Shown here one piece after another: positions 25,411 to 35,876 of a stretch of 64,000 nt of DNA. The notes beneath the pieces were generated by a model. The model searched no databases and had not been told where the DNA came from. It saw nothing but the letters and a program-made list of their open reading frames with translations. The DNA is taken from assembly GCF_035917455.1 (NCBI RefSeq), contig NZ_CP109078.1, forward strand, positions 7,920,001 through 7,984,000, in the 5' to 3' direction. The first letter of the stretch is position 1; each line of letters opens with the position of its first letter. Made by a program: the position numbers and the translations under genes. Source of the DNA: Micromonospora sp. NBC_01796 (GTDB lineage Bacteria > Actinomycetota > Actinomycetes > Mycobacteriales > Micromonosporaceae).

Positions 25411-26025
25411 GTGGACCAGCTCACCGACATCCTGTCCGACCTGTCCGGCTGGCCGCTACTGGTGCTGGTCGGGCTGCTCGCCTTCGGCGAGTGCGCCGCC
25501 TTCATCGGGTTGATCCTCCCCGGCGAGACGGCCCTGCTGATCGGCGGCGCGCTCGCCGCCACCGGACGGACCAACATCGCGGCGCTGGTCATCGTCGCGG
25601 CGGTCTGCGCGGTCGTCGGGGACAGCGTCGGATACGAGATCGGCCGGCGGACGGGGATGCCGCTGCGCCGCAGCCGGCTGGGCCGGTGGGTCGGCGAGGA
25701 GCGCTGGCAACGGGCGGAGACGTTCATCCAGCGCCACGGTCCGGCCGCGGTCATGCTCGGCCGCTGGATCGGCGTACTGCGGGCGCTGGTGCCGGCGCTG
25801 GCCGGGATGACCCGGATGCCGTACCGCCGGTTTCTGGCGTACAACGTGGTCGGCGGGGTGACCTGGGCGACCACGGTTGTCCTGATCGGGTACGTGCTCG
25901 GCGCCTCCTGGAAACGGGCGCAGGGATACCTCGGGGCGGCGAGCATCGGGATCGCGGCGGTTGTCGTGTTGGCGGTGATCATCCGCTGGATCGTCGTACG
26001 GCGCAGGCGCCGGCACGGCCGCTGA
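25411..26025 (+). CDS. DedA family membrane protein
   Basis: A 204-residue member of the DedA/VTT superfamily, thought to flip undecaprenyl phosphate or phospholipids. Characteristic stretches are FGECAAFIGLILPGETALLI, GDSVGYEIGRRTG and the conserved RWIGVLRALVPALAGMTRMP followed by FLAYNVVGGVTWATTVVLIG. The GTG at 25411 is the first start that gives the usual short N-tail. It stands alone between the Rieske operon and the VWA/TelA operon. Confidence 0.9.
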   Translation: MDQLTDILSDLSGWPLLVLVGLLAFGECAAFIGLILPGETALLIGGALAATGRTNIAALVIVAAVCAVVGDSVGYEIGRRTGMPLRRSRLGRWVGEERWQRAETFIQRHGPAAVMLGRWIGVLRALVPALAGMTRMPYRRFLAYNVVGGVTWATTVVLIGYVLGASWKRAQGYLGAASIGIAAVVVLAVIIRWIVVRRRRRHGR

Positions 26026-26274
26026 CCGCCCCGACCCGGTGGCCTGCCCCGGCCACGCCGGCCCGTTCGCGTGACCTCGGTGACGGGTCGGCGACGCCGG
26101 GATGACATCTCGTCGACAACCTGGCGTCATCGGCGTGCGGTGACCGCCGACCACCCCTGGCCAGACGACTGCGGCCCTGGTCAACCCCCTCCTGCCGACT
26201 GACCCGCCGGTAGCCGCGCACTGCTACCAAGAACCCGTTCGGAACAGGATCTCCATACGGGAAATGGGGCACGG
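26026..26274. other. intergenic region before the VWA/TelA operon
   Basis: About 250 bp without a gene. It must contain the promoter of the operon beginning at 26275, but no -10/-35 pair stands out. A GGGG element eight to eleven bases before the GTG start serves as ribosome binding site. Confidence 0.3.
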
Positions 26275-27918
26275 GTGCGATTCAAGGGACTGGCCGGTAC
26301 CGCACTGGCGGTGGTGCTGCTCCTCACCGGCTGTACCGAAGACGGGCCACCGGACCCCGGCGCGTCCGCCGCGTCCGGCCCGGCCGGTACGACGCTGCGG
26401 ATCGTGGCCGGGTCCGAGCAACAGTCGGTGATCGACACCATCGTCAAGCCCTGGTGCGACGCCAGGGGCTACCGGTGCCCGGTGACCTTCATGGGTTCGG
26501 TGGACCAGGCCCGGCAACTCGCCGCCGGTTCCGGCGAGTACGACGCGTACTGGTTCGCGAGCAGCGTGTTCCTCCAGGTCGGCGACCAGCGCAACACCCT
26601 GCAGGACGTCAAGCCGATGTTCCTGACCCCGGTGGTGTTCGCCGGCTGGCGCGGTGAGATGCAACGACTGGGGTTCGCCGGGCGTACGGACGTGTCGATC
26701 GCGGAGATCCTGACCGCGGTCGAGTCCGGGCGGACCCGGGTCTGGATGACCAATCCCACCCAGTCGAACTCGGGCGCGACGGTGCTGTTCGGCTTCCTGA
26801 ACCACTTCGCCGGCAACGGCCCCCGCAAGCCGTTGACCCAGGACCAGCTCGACTCGCCCGCCGTGGTGCAGGGGGTGACCCGGCTGATCAAGGCGATGGA
26901 GCAGACCCCGCCGTCGACCGGCACCCTGATGACCGACTGCCTGGCCCGGCCGGACGACTGCCGGACCATGTTCACCTACGAGGACCTGGTGATCGAGAAG
27001 AACCAGGAGCTGGTCAAGGCGGGCCGGGAACCACTGGTGGTCGCCTACCCGCGCGGGTCCCTGGCGATCAGCGACGCGCCGCTCGGCTTCCTGCCGCACG
27101 GCAACGGCGACGACGCCGTCAAGCGACAGCTTCTCACCGAGTTGCAGGCGCACGTGCTCTCCTCGCCCGACGCGCAGGCGAAACTGCGCGGCCTCGGACG
27201 GCGACCGGCGGCGAGCATCGGTCTCACGCTGGACAACCCGGACCTGTCGGTGTTCAACCCGGAATGGGGCATCCAGGCCACCATCAACGAACAGGGAATC
27301 CAGTTCCCGGTGGCAGCCGTGATCGAGTCGGCGCTCAACCGCTACCAGACCAGCTACCGCAGGCCGGTCGCGGTGCACTACTGCCTGGACGGCAGCGGGT
27401 CCATGCAGGACAACGACGGGTGGACCGGGGTGAAGCAGGCCGCGGCGCAGGTCTTCGACGCCGAGCAGGCCGCCCGCAACTTCCTGCAGACCCACCCGCA
27501 GGACGTGACCAGCGTGACGATCTTCAACGGCGGCATCACCGGTGGTAGCCCGTTCACCGTCAGCGGCAACGATCCCGGTCAGCTGCACGGCCTCACCGAG
27601 GCGATCAACCGTTACCGCCCCGACGGCGAGACCAATCTGTACGGGTGCCTGCTCCGCGCCTCGGCACAGCTCGCGGATCCGTCGCTCGGTGACCGCAAGC
27701 GGCTGGTGGTGCTGATGACCGACGGGAAGTCCAGCCAGGGCGAGCGACCGCCGGCGCTCGACGCGCTCCGGAGGACCGGGGTGCCGGTGATCGCCATCGC
27801 GTTCGGGAAGGACGCCGACCCCAGCCAGTTGACCGAGGTCGCCCAGGCCACCTCCGGCGCGTTCTTCGAGCAGAACGACCTGGTCGCCGCGTTGCGTCAG
27901 GCCGCCGGCTACAAGTAG
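26275..27918 (+). CDS. lipoprotein with substrate-binding-protein fold fused to a von Willebrand A domain
   Basis: A 547-residue lipoprotein (LLLTGC, Cys20). Residues ~40-340 form a type-2 periplasmic-binding-protein fold (LRIVAGSEQQSVIDTIVKPW; RVWMTNPTQSNSGATVLFGF). Residues ~365-545 form a VWA domain with the MIDAS motif DGSGSM (Asp372, Ser374, Ser376), the Thr of the GETNLY loop and the MTDGKSS Asp. It should act outside the membrane as a metal-dependent adhesion or scaffold protein. It leads an operon with XpaC-like, anchored binding-protein and TelA genes. Confidence 0.85.
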   Translation: MRFKGLAGTALAVVLLLTGCTEDGPPDPGASAASGPAGTTLRIVAGSEQQSVIDTIVKPWCDARGYRCPVTFMGSVDQARQLAAGSGEYDAYWFASSVFLQVGDQRNTLQDVKPMFLTPVVFAGWRGEMQRLGFAGRTDVSIAEILTAVESGRTRVWMTNPTQSNSGATVLFGFLNHFAGNGPRKPLTQDQLDSPAVVQGVTRLIKAMEQTPPSTGTLMTDCLARPDDCRTMFTYEDLVIEKNQELVKAGREPLVVAYPRGSLAISDAPLGFLPHGNGDDAVKRQLLTELQAHVLSSPDAQAKLRGLGRRPAASIGLTLDNPDLSVFNPEWGIQATINEQGIQFPVAAVIESALNRYQTSYRRPVAVHYCLDGSGSMQDNDGWTGVKQAAAQVFDAEQAARNFLQTHPQDVTSVTIFNGGITGGSPFTVSGNDPGQLHGLTEAINRYRPDGETNLYGCLLRASAQLADPSLGDRKRLVVLMTDGKSSQGERPPALDALRRTGVPVIAIAFGKDADPSQLTEVAQATSGAFFEQNDLVAALRQAAGYK

Positions 27919-27927
27919 GGCGGGCCG

Positions 27928-28524
27928 GTGCGACACAAACTCGCCGCCCCGGCCGGGCTGGCCACCGGCGTCCTGGTCTTCGTCGGAGTCCTGCTCGCCA
28001 CCCGGTCGGTGCTCTGGCCGGCACTGCTCGCCGTCGCGGGGGCGATCGGCGTCTACCTGATGGTCGACGACCGGTCCCCGGCCGAGGCGGCGGGTGACAG
28101 CTACCTGGACGAGGCGAACGCGAAGGTCGGGGAGGCGCTGCGCACGCTGCGCGACGTACGGCGGCTCAGCCGGGAGGTGCGGGCACCGGCGGCCCGCGCC
28201 AGCCTGGAGACCGCCTGCCGGCACGTACCCGAGCTGTTCGACCGGGTACGCGGCACCTCGCCCAACACCCTGTACTCGACGGCGAGCCAGATCGGCGCGC
28301 ACCTGGTCTCCCTCGACGGGGCCGTACGCAGATACCTCGACATCCAGGGCTCACCACTGCTCTACCGGGACGCGGACGCGCTGCTGACCAGCGGGGACCA
28401 GGCGTTCCAACGGTTCGCCGACTTCACCCTGGAGAGCGTCCGGCTGGTCAACCAGGGCGACATCGGACAGTACGTGGCGAACCTCGACACGGTGGCCCCG
28501 CCGCGAATGCCGGAGGTGACCTAG
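27928..28524 (+). CDS. XpaC-like membrane protein
   Basis: A 198-residue protein with two N-terminal membrane spans (LATGVLVFVGVLLATRSVLW and the following PALLAVAGAIGVYLM) and a cytoplasmic helical domain (~60-185). The helical part resembles the XpaC family, first named for phosphatase activity on a chromogenic substrate but without known physiology. In Bacillus xpaC is adjacent to a telA-like gene, the same partnership seen here. GTG start 10 bp after the previous stop. Confidence 0.7.
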   Translation: MRHKLAAPAGLATGVLVFVGVLLATRSVLWPALLAVAGAIGVYLMVDDRSPAEAAGDSYLDEANAKVGEALRTLRDVRRLSREVRAPAARASLETACRHVPELFDRVRGTSPNTLYSTASQIGAHLVSLDGAVRRYLDIQGSPLLYRDADALLTSGDQAFQRFADFTLESVRLVNQGDIGQYVANLDTVAPPRMPEVT

Positions 28525-28574
28525 TTGACGTCGTCACCAACGCGTCCCAGCGGTTCAATCGAGAGGAAGTTGAC

Positions 28575-29720
28575 GTGAGACTGCCGAGTCTGCGGTTTTT
28601 CATCGGGCTGGGCGTGGTGATCGTGGTCGGTGTGGTGGCCGGCGTGCTGTGGCTGCGGTCCGGTCAGCCGGCGGCACCGGGTCAGGCCGCACCGGTGGCG
28701 ATCACCTGCCTGGGCGGCTCGGAGAAGTCGGAGCTGATGGCCGATCCGACCGTCACCCGGATCCTGCGGGAGCGGTACGGCCTCACCGTCGACTTCCAGC
28801 ATCTCGGGTCGTACGACCAGGTGCAGCTCTCCACCGACGAGCTGAAGGCCCGGAAGATCGGTTGCCTGTGGCCGTCGAGTTCGAGCGCGCAGAGCGTCTT
28901 CGAGGCGGGCCACCAGGGCGCCTTCGAGGCGTACCGGGCGGAGAACGTGCTGCAGTCACCGGAGGTCCTCTACGCCGGTCCTCGGGGCACCGAGGCGCTG
29001 GTGAAGCTCGGTCTGGTCGAGCAGCGGGACAACCGCTACTACCTGATCGACATGAAGTCGCTGCTGCTGGACTACGTGCTCAAGCACCGGACCTGGGACT
29101 CGGTCGGCGCCGAGGGGCTACGTGGGCCGATCTCGGTGTCGAGCACCGATCCGGCGAAGTCCAACAGTGGCTTCACGCTGGCCCAGTTGCAGTTGGCGAT
29201 CGTGGCGACCGCTGACCCGTACGCGGCACCGAACCTGGCGCAGGCGCGTACCGCCCTGCCGACGATGCGGCAGATCTACGACGCGCAGGGCCTGCAGTCG
29301 CGTACCTCCGAGACCGGGTTCCGGGAGTGGCTGACCCAGGGTGGCGAGTTCAAGGCGCCGATCTACGCCGGTTACGAGAACCAGGTGATCCAGCAGGTCG
29401 TACGCGACCCGTCGGCCGCCGGGTCGCTGCTGAAGAACATTCGGGTGCTCTATCCCGACCCGACCATCTACAGCGACCACCCGATTCTCGCTCTGGATGC
29501 CGACAGCGCCCGGTTCATCGAGGCGATGAAGGACCCGGAGGTCCAGACGGTGGCGTGGCGCAGCTACGGCTTCCGGTCGGCGATCCAGCTCGGACTGAGC
29601 GACGTGGCCGATTTCCCGGACATCCCGCTGGCCGAACAGATCCGGGTCACCCCACCCCCGGCCGCGGACGTGACGCTGGCCCTGCTGGCCTGCGTCAAGG
29701 ACGCCAAGACCTGTGCCTGA
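28575..29720 (+). CDS. membrane-anchored substrate-binding-like protein
   Basis: A 381-residue protein with an uncleaved-looking N-terminal span (LRFFIGLGVVIVVGVVAGVL) followed by a type-2 binding-protein fold. The stretch SVSSTDPAKSNSGFTLAQLQ mirrors NPTQSNSGATVLFGF in the first gene of the operon, so the two binding domains are related. No lipobox is present, so anchoring is by the N-terminal helix. GTG 28575 is preceded by GAGAGGAAG. Ligand unknown. Confidence 0.78.
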   Translation: MRLPSLRFFIGLGVVIVVGVVAGVLWLRSGQPAAPGQAAPVAITCLGGSEKSELMADPTVTRILRERYGLTVDFQHLGSYDQVQLSTDELKARKIGCLWPSSSSAQSVFEAGHQGAFEAYRAENVLQSPEVLYAGPRGTEALVKLGLVEQRDNRYYLIDMKSLLLDYVLKHRTWDSVGAEGLRGPISVSSTDPAKSNSGFTLAQLQLAIVATADPYAAPNLAQARTALPTMRQIYDAQGLQSRTSETGFREWLTQGGEFKAPIYAGYENQVIQQVVRDPSAAGSLLKNIRVLYPDPTIYSDHPILALDADSARFIEAMKDPEVQTVAWRSYGFRSAIQLGLSDVADFPDIPLAEQIRVTPPPAADVTLALLACVKDAKTCA

Positions 29721-29733
29721 CGGGGGCATCGAC

Positions 29734-29799
29734 CCCGATGACGCACCCGAACGGGCGAGAAGCCCGATGACGCACCCGAACGGGAGAGGAACACGATGA
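29734..29799 (+). repeat. tandem 22-bp repeat encoding two chained mini-ORFs before telA
   Basis: An identical 22-bp unit occurs at 29734-29755 and 29763-29784 (29-bp period). Each copy starts a 10-codon ORF: MTHPNGREAR (29738-29770) and MTHPNGRGTR (29767-29799). The stop of the first overlaps the start of the second, and the stop of the second overlaps the telA ATG at 29796, each as ATGA. This forms a translational relay into telA. Confidence 0.75.
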
Positions 29800-31061
29800 C
29801 GCAGGGCAGTGCCCTTCAGATCGACTTCGGCACCATCGTCGGTGGACCGGCCGACCCGCCGGCCGGCGCGGCCGACAGCGCCGTGGCCACCGCGCTCGCC
29901 TCGACCGAGCCACGGGCCCTGGTCTGCGCGGACCTGCTCAGCCCGGAGCAGCGGGCACAGGCCCGGGTGGTCGCGGAGAAGCTCTACCCGACGATGCTGG
30001 CCAGCACCAACGAGCTGGCGAACTTCGGCAGCGCCGCGATCGAGCAGGTCAACGCCCAGGTGACCCGGATCTTCCGGGAGGTCGGGCGGGTCGACATCCC
30101 GGAGCTGACGTCGATCATGCGTCAGCTCAACGACCGGATGCGGGGCTTCCGCCGCAAATACGACCCGTCGGACCCGAAGGTACGGGAGGCGTTCGACAAG
30201 TTCGCCGACTCGATCCGTGGGCTGTTCCGCAAGGGGCGCAACCTGCTGGAGATGCTCTTCGAGGAGGCCCGTACGGTGGAGCGCCAGCTCGACCTGGTCG
30301 CGGGCCAGCTCAGCGAGAAGCAACTCCAGTTGCGCCGCAACGTGGTGCTCTGCGACGAGTTGTACAAGGCCAACGAGGCGGCGATCGGGCAGCTCATCGG
30401 CGCGATCGCGGTGATGGAACTGGTGCGGGACGCGGCGGTGGCGGACGCGCAGTCGATCACCATCGACCCGGACGACATCCACCGGCGGGACTCCGAGGAA
30501 CGGCTGTCCCGGGTGACCGAGTTCATCTCCGCCCTCGAGGTGCGGATCAACGAGTTCCAGCAGCGGCTGTTCGTCGCGTGGTCGACCTCACCGCAGGTCC
30601 GCAACATCCGTACGCTCAACTACGGCCTCGGGCAGCGGCTGGCCCTCCTGATCAACCTGACCATCCCGACGATGAAGCTGACCATCGCCCAGTGGGGTCT
30701 GCTGCTGCAGGCCAACCAGGCCGCCGGCATGCAGCAGGCGGTGGCCGACGGGGCGAACGACGTGCTGAGCGCGTACGCCGCCGCGTCCAGGACGGCGGTA
30801 CCGCAGATCGCCAAGGTGATCCAGACGCCGACGATCCGGCCCGAGACGATTCTCGAGGTGGCGGACTCGATCGACGCCCAGGCGCGCGGAATCGAGGAGG
30901 CGGTCCGGTACGGCCAGGAGAAGCGGGCCGAGGTGGCGTCCGCGATCGTCGAGGCGAACGAGTCGATGTCCGCCTCGGCCCAGCGGCTGAGCCGGATCGT
31001 GGTGGACCTGGTCGCGAAGGCCCGCGACCCGCTGGTCCTGCCGGCTACGCCCGACCTGTAA
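29796..31061 (+). CDS. TelA family toxic-anion-resistance-like protein
   Basis: A 421-residue cytosolic, mostly helical protein of the TelA (PF05816) family. Typical stretches are IPELTSIMRQLNDRMRGFRR, LFRKGRNLLEMLFEEARTVE and LINLTIPTMKLTIAQWGLLL. TelA was named for tellurite resistance, but most members belong to poorly understood envelope-stress modules. ATG 29796 has GGAGAGGAAC upstream and is coupled to two mini-ORFs. It is the last gene of the operon and is followed by a strong terminator. Confidence 0.9.
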   Translation: MTQGSALQIDFGTIVGGPADPPAGAADSAVATALASTEPRALVCADLLSPEQRAQARVVAEKLYPTMLASTNELANFGSAAIEQVNAQVTRIFREVGRVDIPELTSIMRQLNDRMRGFRRKYDPSDPKVREAFDKFADSIRGLFRKGRNLLEMLFEEARTVERQLDLVAGQLSEKQLQLRRNVVLCDELYKANEAAIGQLIGAIAVMELVRDAAVADAQSITIDPDDIHRRDSEERLSRVTEFISALEVRINEFQQRLFVAWSTSPQVRNIRTLNYGLGQRLALLINLTIPTMKLTIAQWGLLLQANQAAGMQQAVADGANDVLSAYAAASRTAVPQIAKVIQTPTIRPETILEVADSIDAQARGIEEAVRYGQEKRAEVASAIVEANESMSASAQRLSRIVVDLVAKARDPLVLPATPDL

Positions 31062-31065
31062 GGGC

Positions 31066-31097
31066 GGCTCGGGTGGCCGCACCAGGCCACCCGAGCC
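31066..31097. terminator. 13-bp hairpin between telA and the PKS operon
   Basis: GGCTCGGGTGGCC (31066-31078) pairs perfectly with GGCCACCCGAGCC (31085-31097). It begins 5 bp after the telA stop and lies 59 bp from the end of the convergent PKS operon, so it can serve both. Confidence 0.85.
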
Positions 31098-31155
31098 ACC
31101 ACCGCACCGCGCCGTCGCCGAGCCACCACCGCGCCGAGCCGTACGGTCCACCGCG

Positions 31156-31524
31156 CTACTGGTCGTGACGGCGGGACAGGACGCACTCCATCGAGGCGTT
31201 GCGGAAGAAGTCCCGGGCACCCTGCGGGGTGGCCATGTCCCGGGGAACGGCGAGATGCTCGTGCAACTCGCGTTCGAACTCGCGTACCGCCTCCTGCTTG
31301 CTCATGTGCGCGGCGACCAGACCGAGCGGGCCCTCGACCTCGATCACCCGTACGGCCATCTCCCGGCCGACGAAGGCCATCGTGCCGAGCAGCCGCCCGA
31401 CCAGCCGCCCGTCGTCGCCGAAGATCTCGAACTGTGGTCGCCCACTGATCCGGAACAGCTCCTTGACCTTCTCCTCGCTCCCCGGCTTGAGCGGGTAGTA
31501 GAGCGCGTGCCAGTTCGAACTCAT
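31156..31524 (-). CDS. SchA/CurD-like domain protein
   Basis: A 122-residue cytosolic protein of the SchA/CurD family, found almost only in spore-pigment and related type II polyketide loci. The N-terminus MSSNWHALYYPLKPGSEEKV and the C-terminal FRNASMECVLSRRHDQ are typical. Biochemical role is unproven; proposals include cyclisation or complex assembly. ATG 31524 follows GGAAGGAAG. It is the last gene of the minus-strand PKS operon. Confidence 0.85.
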   Translation of the reverse strand: MSSNWHALYYPLKPGSEEKVKELFRISGRPQFEIFGDDGRLVGRLLGTMAFVGREMAVRVIEVEGPLGLVAAHMSKQEAVREFERELHEHLAVPRDMATPQGARDFFRNASMECVLSRRHDQ

Positions 31525-31562
31525 CCGTTCTTCCTTCCTCGGTCGGCGCGGCGGCATCCCGG

Positions 31563-31952
31563 TCAGACCTCCGCCGTCACCGTCTCCATCTCCTCGTCCG
31601 CCCAGTCCCCGGACCCGTTCCGCTCGGGCGTGGGGTTGCGCGCCGAGGTCTGCTCGTGGACGACGAACCGCATCGACCGGGCCTCGGTCATGCACTCGCG
31701 CATCGGCTTGACCAGCTCCCGGTGGTCACTGCCGCGTTCCCAGTCCTCGAAGTGCTCCAACGACAGCCACTCACTGGTGATCAACCACTGCTCCGGGTCG
31801 GTGGTCGAGCGGCAGACCTGGTCCACCAGGTGTCCCGGCACCCCCTCGGCGACCTGGTAGCGGATCCGCTCGTACGCCCGGAGGAACTCGTCGGTCCGCT
31901 CCGCCGGTATCCGGATGAGGAACACCACCCGTCCCTTGCCCGATACACCCAT
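31563..31952 (-). CDS. antibiotic biosynthesis monooxygenase (ABM) domain protein
   Basis: A 129-residue dimeric alpha-beta barrel protein of the ABM family (VVFLIRIPAERTDEFLRAYE; WLITSEWLSLEHFEDWERGS). In aromatic polyketide loci such cofactor-free enzymes oxidise phenolic or anthrone intermediates to quinones. ATG 31952 has AGGAGGGG upstream. A GTG at 31973 would overlap the CLF stop but lacks a good site. Function by family only. Confidence 0.8.
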   Translation of the reverse strand: MGVSGKGRVVFLIRIPAERTDEFLRAYERIRYQVAEGVPGHLVDQVCRSTTDPEQWLITSEWLSLEHFEDWERGSDHRELVKPMRECMTEARSMRFVVHEQTSARNPTPERNGSGDWADEEMETVTAEV

Positions 31953-31969
31953 CGCCGTCCCCTCCTGGC

Positions 31970-33229
31970 TCACTGGTCGCCACCGGCACGTTGTCCCGGC
32001 GGCTGGTAGGCACGGATCAACACGGAACTGTTGAAGCCGTCGAAGCCCCGCGCCCCGACCAGCGCGGTACGCACCGGCTGGGTGCGGGTCTGCCGGACGA
32101 AGTCCAGTTCGCAGCCGGGCGCGGGGCGGTCCAGCCCCGCGGTCGGCGGCAGCACCTGGTGACGCAGGGCGAGCAGGGCATTCGCCGCGTCCAACGCCGA
32201 GCCACCCTGGTGGGCCCGCCCGACCAGCGGTTTCTGGGTGGTCACCGGCGGGGAGTCAGGGCCGAACACGGTACGCAGCGCGGACGCCTCGGCCCGGTCG
32301 TAGCGCGGCACACCCAGCGCGTCGGGGAACACCACGTCCACCTCACCGGGTGCGCAGTCGGCCCGTTCCAGCGCCAGCCGCAGCGACCGGGCGTACTGGG
32401 TACCGTCGGCGGCGCCGACCCGTACGGTGTGCTGCCCGTCGTGGGTGGCGGCCCAGCCGGCGATCTCGCCGTAGATCGTGGTGACCCCACGGGCCAGGGC
32501 GTGTTCGAGTTCCTCGACCACGAAGACCGCGCCCCCCTCCGCCGGAACGTAACCGGAGGCGGCGACGTCGAACGGCCGGTACGCCCGCTCCGGGTCGTCG
32601 CTGTCGCTGAGCAGTCCGTTGCGGATCTGGCAGGCCAGGGCGTACGGGCTCAGCGGGCACTCGGTCCCGCCGGCGATCACCACCGGGGTACCCCGACGGA
32701 TGATCCGGGCGGCGTGGGCGAGGCTGTCCAGCCCACCGGCCGCCTCGGCGACCAGGACCCCGCACGGTCCCTTGAACTGGTGGTGGATGGAGACCTGGCC
32801 GACGCTGGCCGCGTAGAACCAGGCGATCGACTGGTACGCCCCGACGGTGCGCGACGGCTGCCCCCAGAGCCGTTGCAACTCGCGCTGGCCGAACAGGTTG
32901 CCGCCGGAGGAACTGGCGAGGGTGACCGCGTACCCGTACGGGTCGGTGGCCACCTCCGGCAGACCGGCGTCGACGAGGGCGAGCCGGGTGGCGGCGAAAC
33001 CGAGGTGGGTCCAGCGGTCGGTCTGCACCAGCCGGCGGTTGTCGGCGAAGGTGGCGGCGTCGAAGTCGGCGACCTCACCGGCCAGGGTGGTGGGATAACG
33101 GTCCGGGTCGAACAGGGTGATCCGGCCGATCCGGTTCTCCCCGGCCAGGACGCTCTTCCAGTGCGCGTCGGTGCCGATCCCGCTCGGCGCGACCACACCG
33201 ATGCCGGTGATCACCGCCCGGGGCGTCAC
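31970..33229 (-). CDS. type II PKS ketosynthase beta / chain length factor
   Basis: A 419-residue KS-beta that pairs with the KS-alpha encoded upstream and sets chain length. It has the thiolase fold but no active-site cysteine: the segment reads [14 protein letters not shown], with Ala163 where most chain length factors have a conserved glutamine (VAEQAGG). GTG 33229 overlaps the KS-alpha stop (GTGA), the usual coupling for 1:1 synthesis. Closest in style to spore-pigment (whiE-like) factors. Confidence 0.92.
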   Translation of the reverse strand: MTPRAVITGIGVVAPSGIGTDAHWKSVLAGENRIGRITLFDPDRYPTTLAGEVADFDAATFADNRRLVQTDRWTHLGFAATRLALVDAGLPEVATDPYGYAVTLASSSGGNLFGQRELQRLWGQPSRTVGAYQSIAWFYAASVGQVSIHHQFKGPCGVLVAEAAGGLDSLAHAARIIRRGTPVVIAGGTECPLSPYALACQIRNGLLSDSDDPERAYRPFDVAASGYVPAEGGAVFVVEELEHALARGVTTIYGEIAGWAATHDGQHTVRVGAADGTQYARSLRLALERADCAPGEVDVVFPDALGVPRYDRAEASALRTVFGPDSPPVTTQKPLVGRAHQGGSALDAANALLALRHQVLPPTAGLDRPAPGCELDFVRQTRTQPVRTALVGARGFDGFNSSVLIRAYQPPGQRAGGDQ

Positions 33230-34493
33230 CGGTCCAGCTCCCGCAACCGTTTGAACACCATCGCCGACTGGAAGCCGCCGAAGCCGCTGCCGACCGACAG
33301 GGCCACGTCGACCGGCAGGTCGCGGGCGGTGTTCGGGATGTAGTCGAGGTCGCACTCGGGATCGCGGTTGGCCCAGTTCGCGGTCGGCGGGACCACGCCG
33401 TACTCGATCGCCAGCGCGCAGGCGGCCATCTCGATCGAGCCGATCGCACCGAGCGAGTGCCCCACCATCGACTTGATCGAGCTGATCGGCACCTGGTACG
33501 CGGCCGGGCCGAGCGAGCGCTTGAACGCGGCCGTCTCGTGCCGGTCGTTCTGCCGGGTCGCCGACCCGTGCGCGCTGATGTACGAGATCTCGTCCGGGTT
33601 GACCCGGGCCTGGTCCAGGGCCGAGCCGATCGCCAGCGCCATCTCGGCCCCGTCGGGCCGCAGACCGGTCATGTGGAAGCCGTTGCTGCGGTTGGCGTAC
33701 CCGGCGACCTCGCAGTAGACGTGGGCGCCCCGGCGCCGGGCGTGTTCCAGCTCCTCCAGGATCAGCACCGCCGCTCCCTCGGCGAGGACGAACCCGTGCC
33801 GGTCCCGGTCGAACGGGCGGGAGGCGTGTGCCGGGTCGTCGTTGTCCGGGGTGGTCGCCTTGATCGCGTCGAAGCAGGCGACGGTCACCGGCGAGATCGG
33901 GGTGTCCGACGCACCGGTCACCACGATGTCCGCCTCGCCGTCGGCGATGAGCTGGTACGCGTACCCGATGGAGTCGATGCCGGAGGTGCACCCGGTGGAG
34001 ATCACCTGGGCCGGTCCGTGCAGCCCGTGCCGTACCGCCACGTCCGCGGCCAGGCTGCTCGGGACCAGCGCCTGGTAGAGGTACGGTCCACCGCACTCGT
34101 GGTCGACCAGCCAGTCCGTGCCCGAGTTGCTGGCCACCACGTACTCGTCTTCGAGGGCCATGGTGCCGCCGACCGCCGAGCCGAGCACCACTCCCGTACG
34201 CAACCGGGTCGCGTCGGTCAGGTCGAGTCCACTGTCGGCCATCGCCTCGATCGAGCCGGCCAGCGCGAACTGGACGTACCGGTCGGCGCGGCGGCGTTCC
34301 CTCGGGGTGAGGCCGGCGACGACCGGGTCGAAGTCGCACTCGGCGGCGATCTGGGAGCGGAACGGCGACGGGTCGAAGAAGCTGATCCGCCGGGTGGCCG
34401 TCTGGCCGTCGGTGATGGTGGCCCAGAACTGTTTGCGGGTCGGCCCGCCCGGTGCGACCACCCCGATGCCGGTCACGACGGTGCGGCGTCCTG

Positions 34494-34497
<4 letters not shown>
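33226..34497 (-). CDS. type II PKS ketosynthase alpha
   Basis: A 423-residue beta-ketoacyl synthase that builds the poly-beta-ketone chain from malonyl units. Catalytic residues are Cys170 ([12 protein letters not shown]), His310 ([12 protein letters not shown]) and His347 ([12 protein letters not shown]). Length is normal. ATG 34497 overlaps the cupin stop (ATGA). With the CLF it forms the heterodimeric condensing enzyme. The pathway lacks its own malonyl transferase, as usual for type II loci. Confidence 0.95.
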
Positions 34498-35817
<1,320 letters not shown>

Positions 35818-35876
35818 TCAGGTGTCGGAACTGGTCGGGAGTGGAGCGGGATCGGTCGGCCGTGGGGCCGGCCCGG

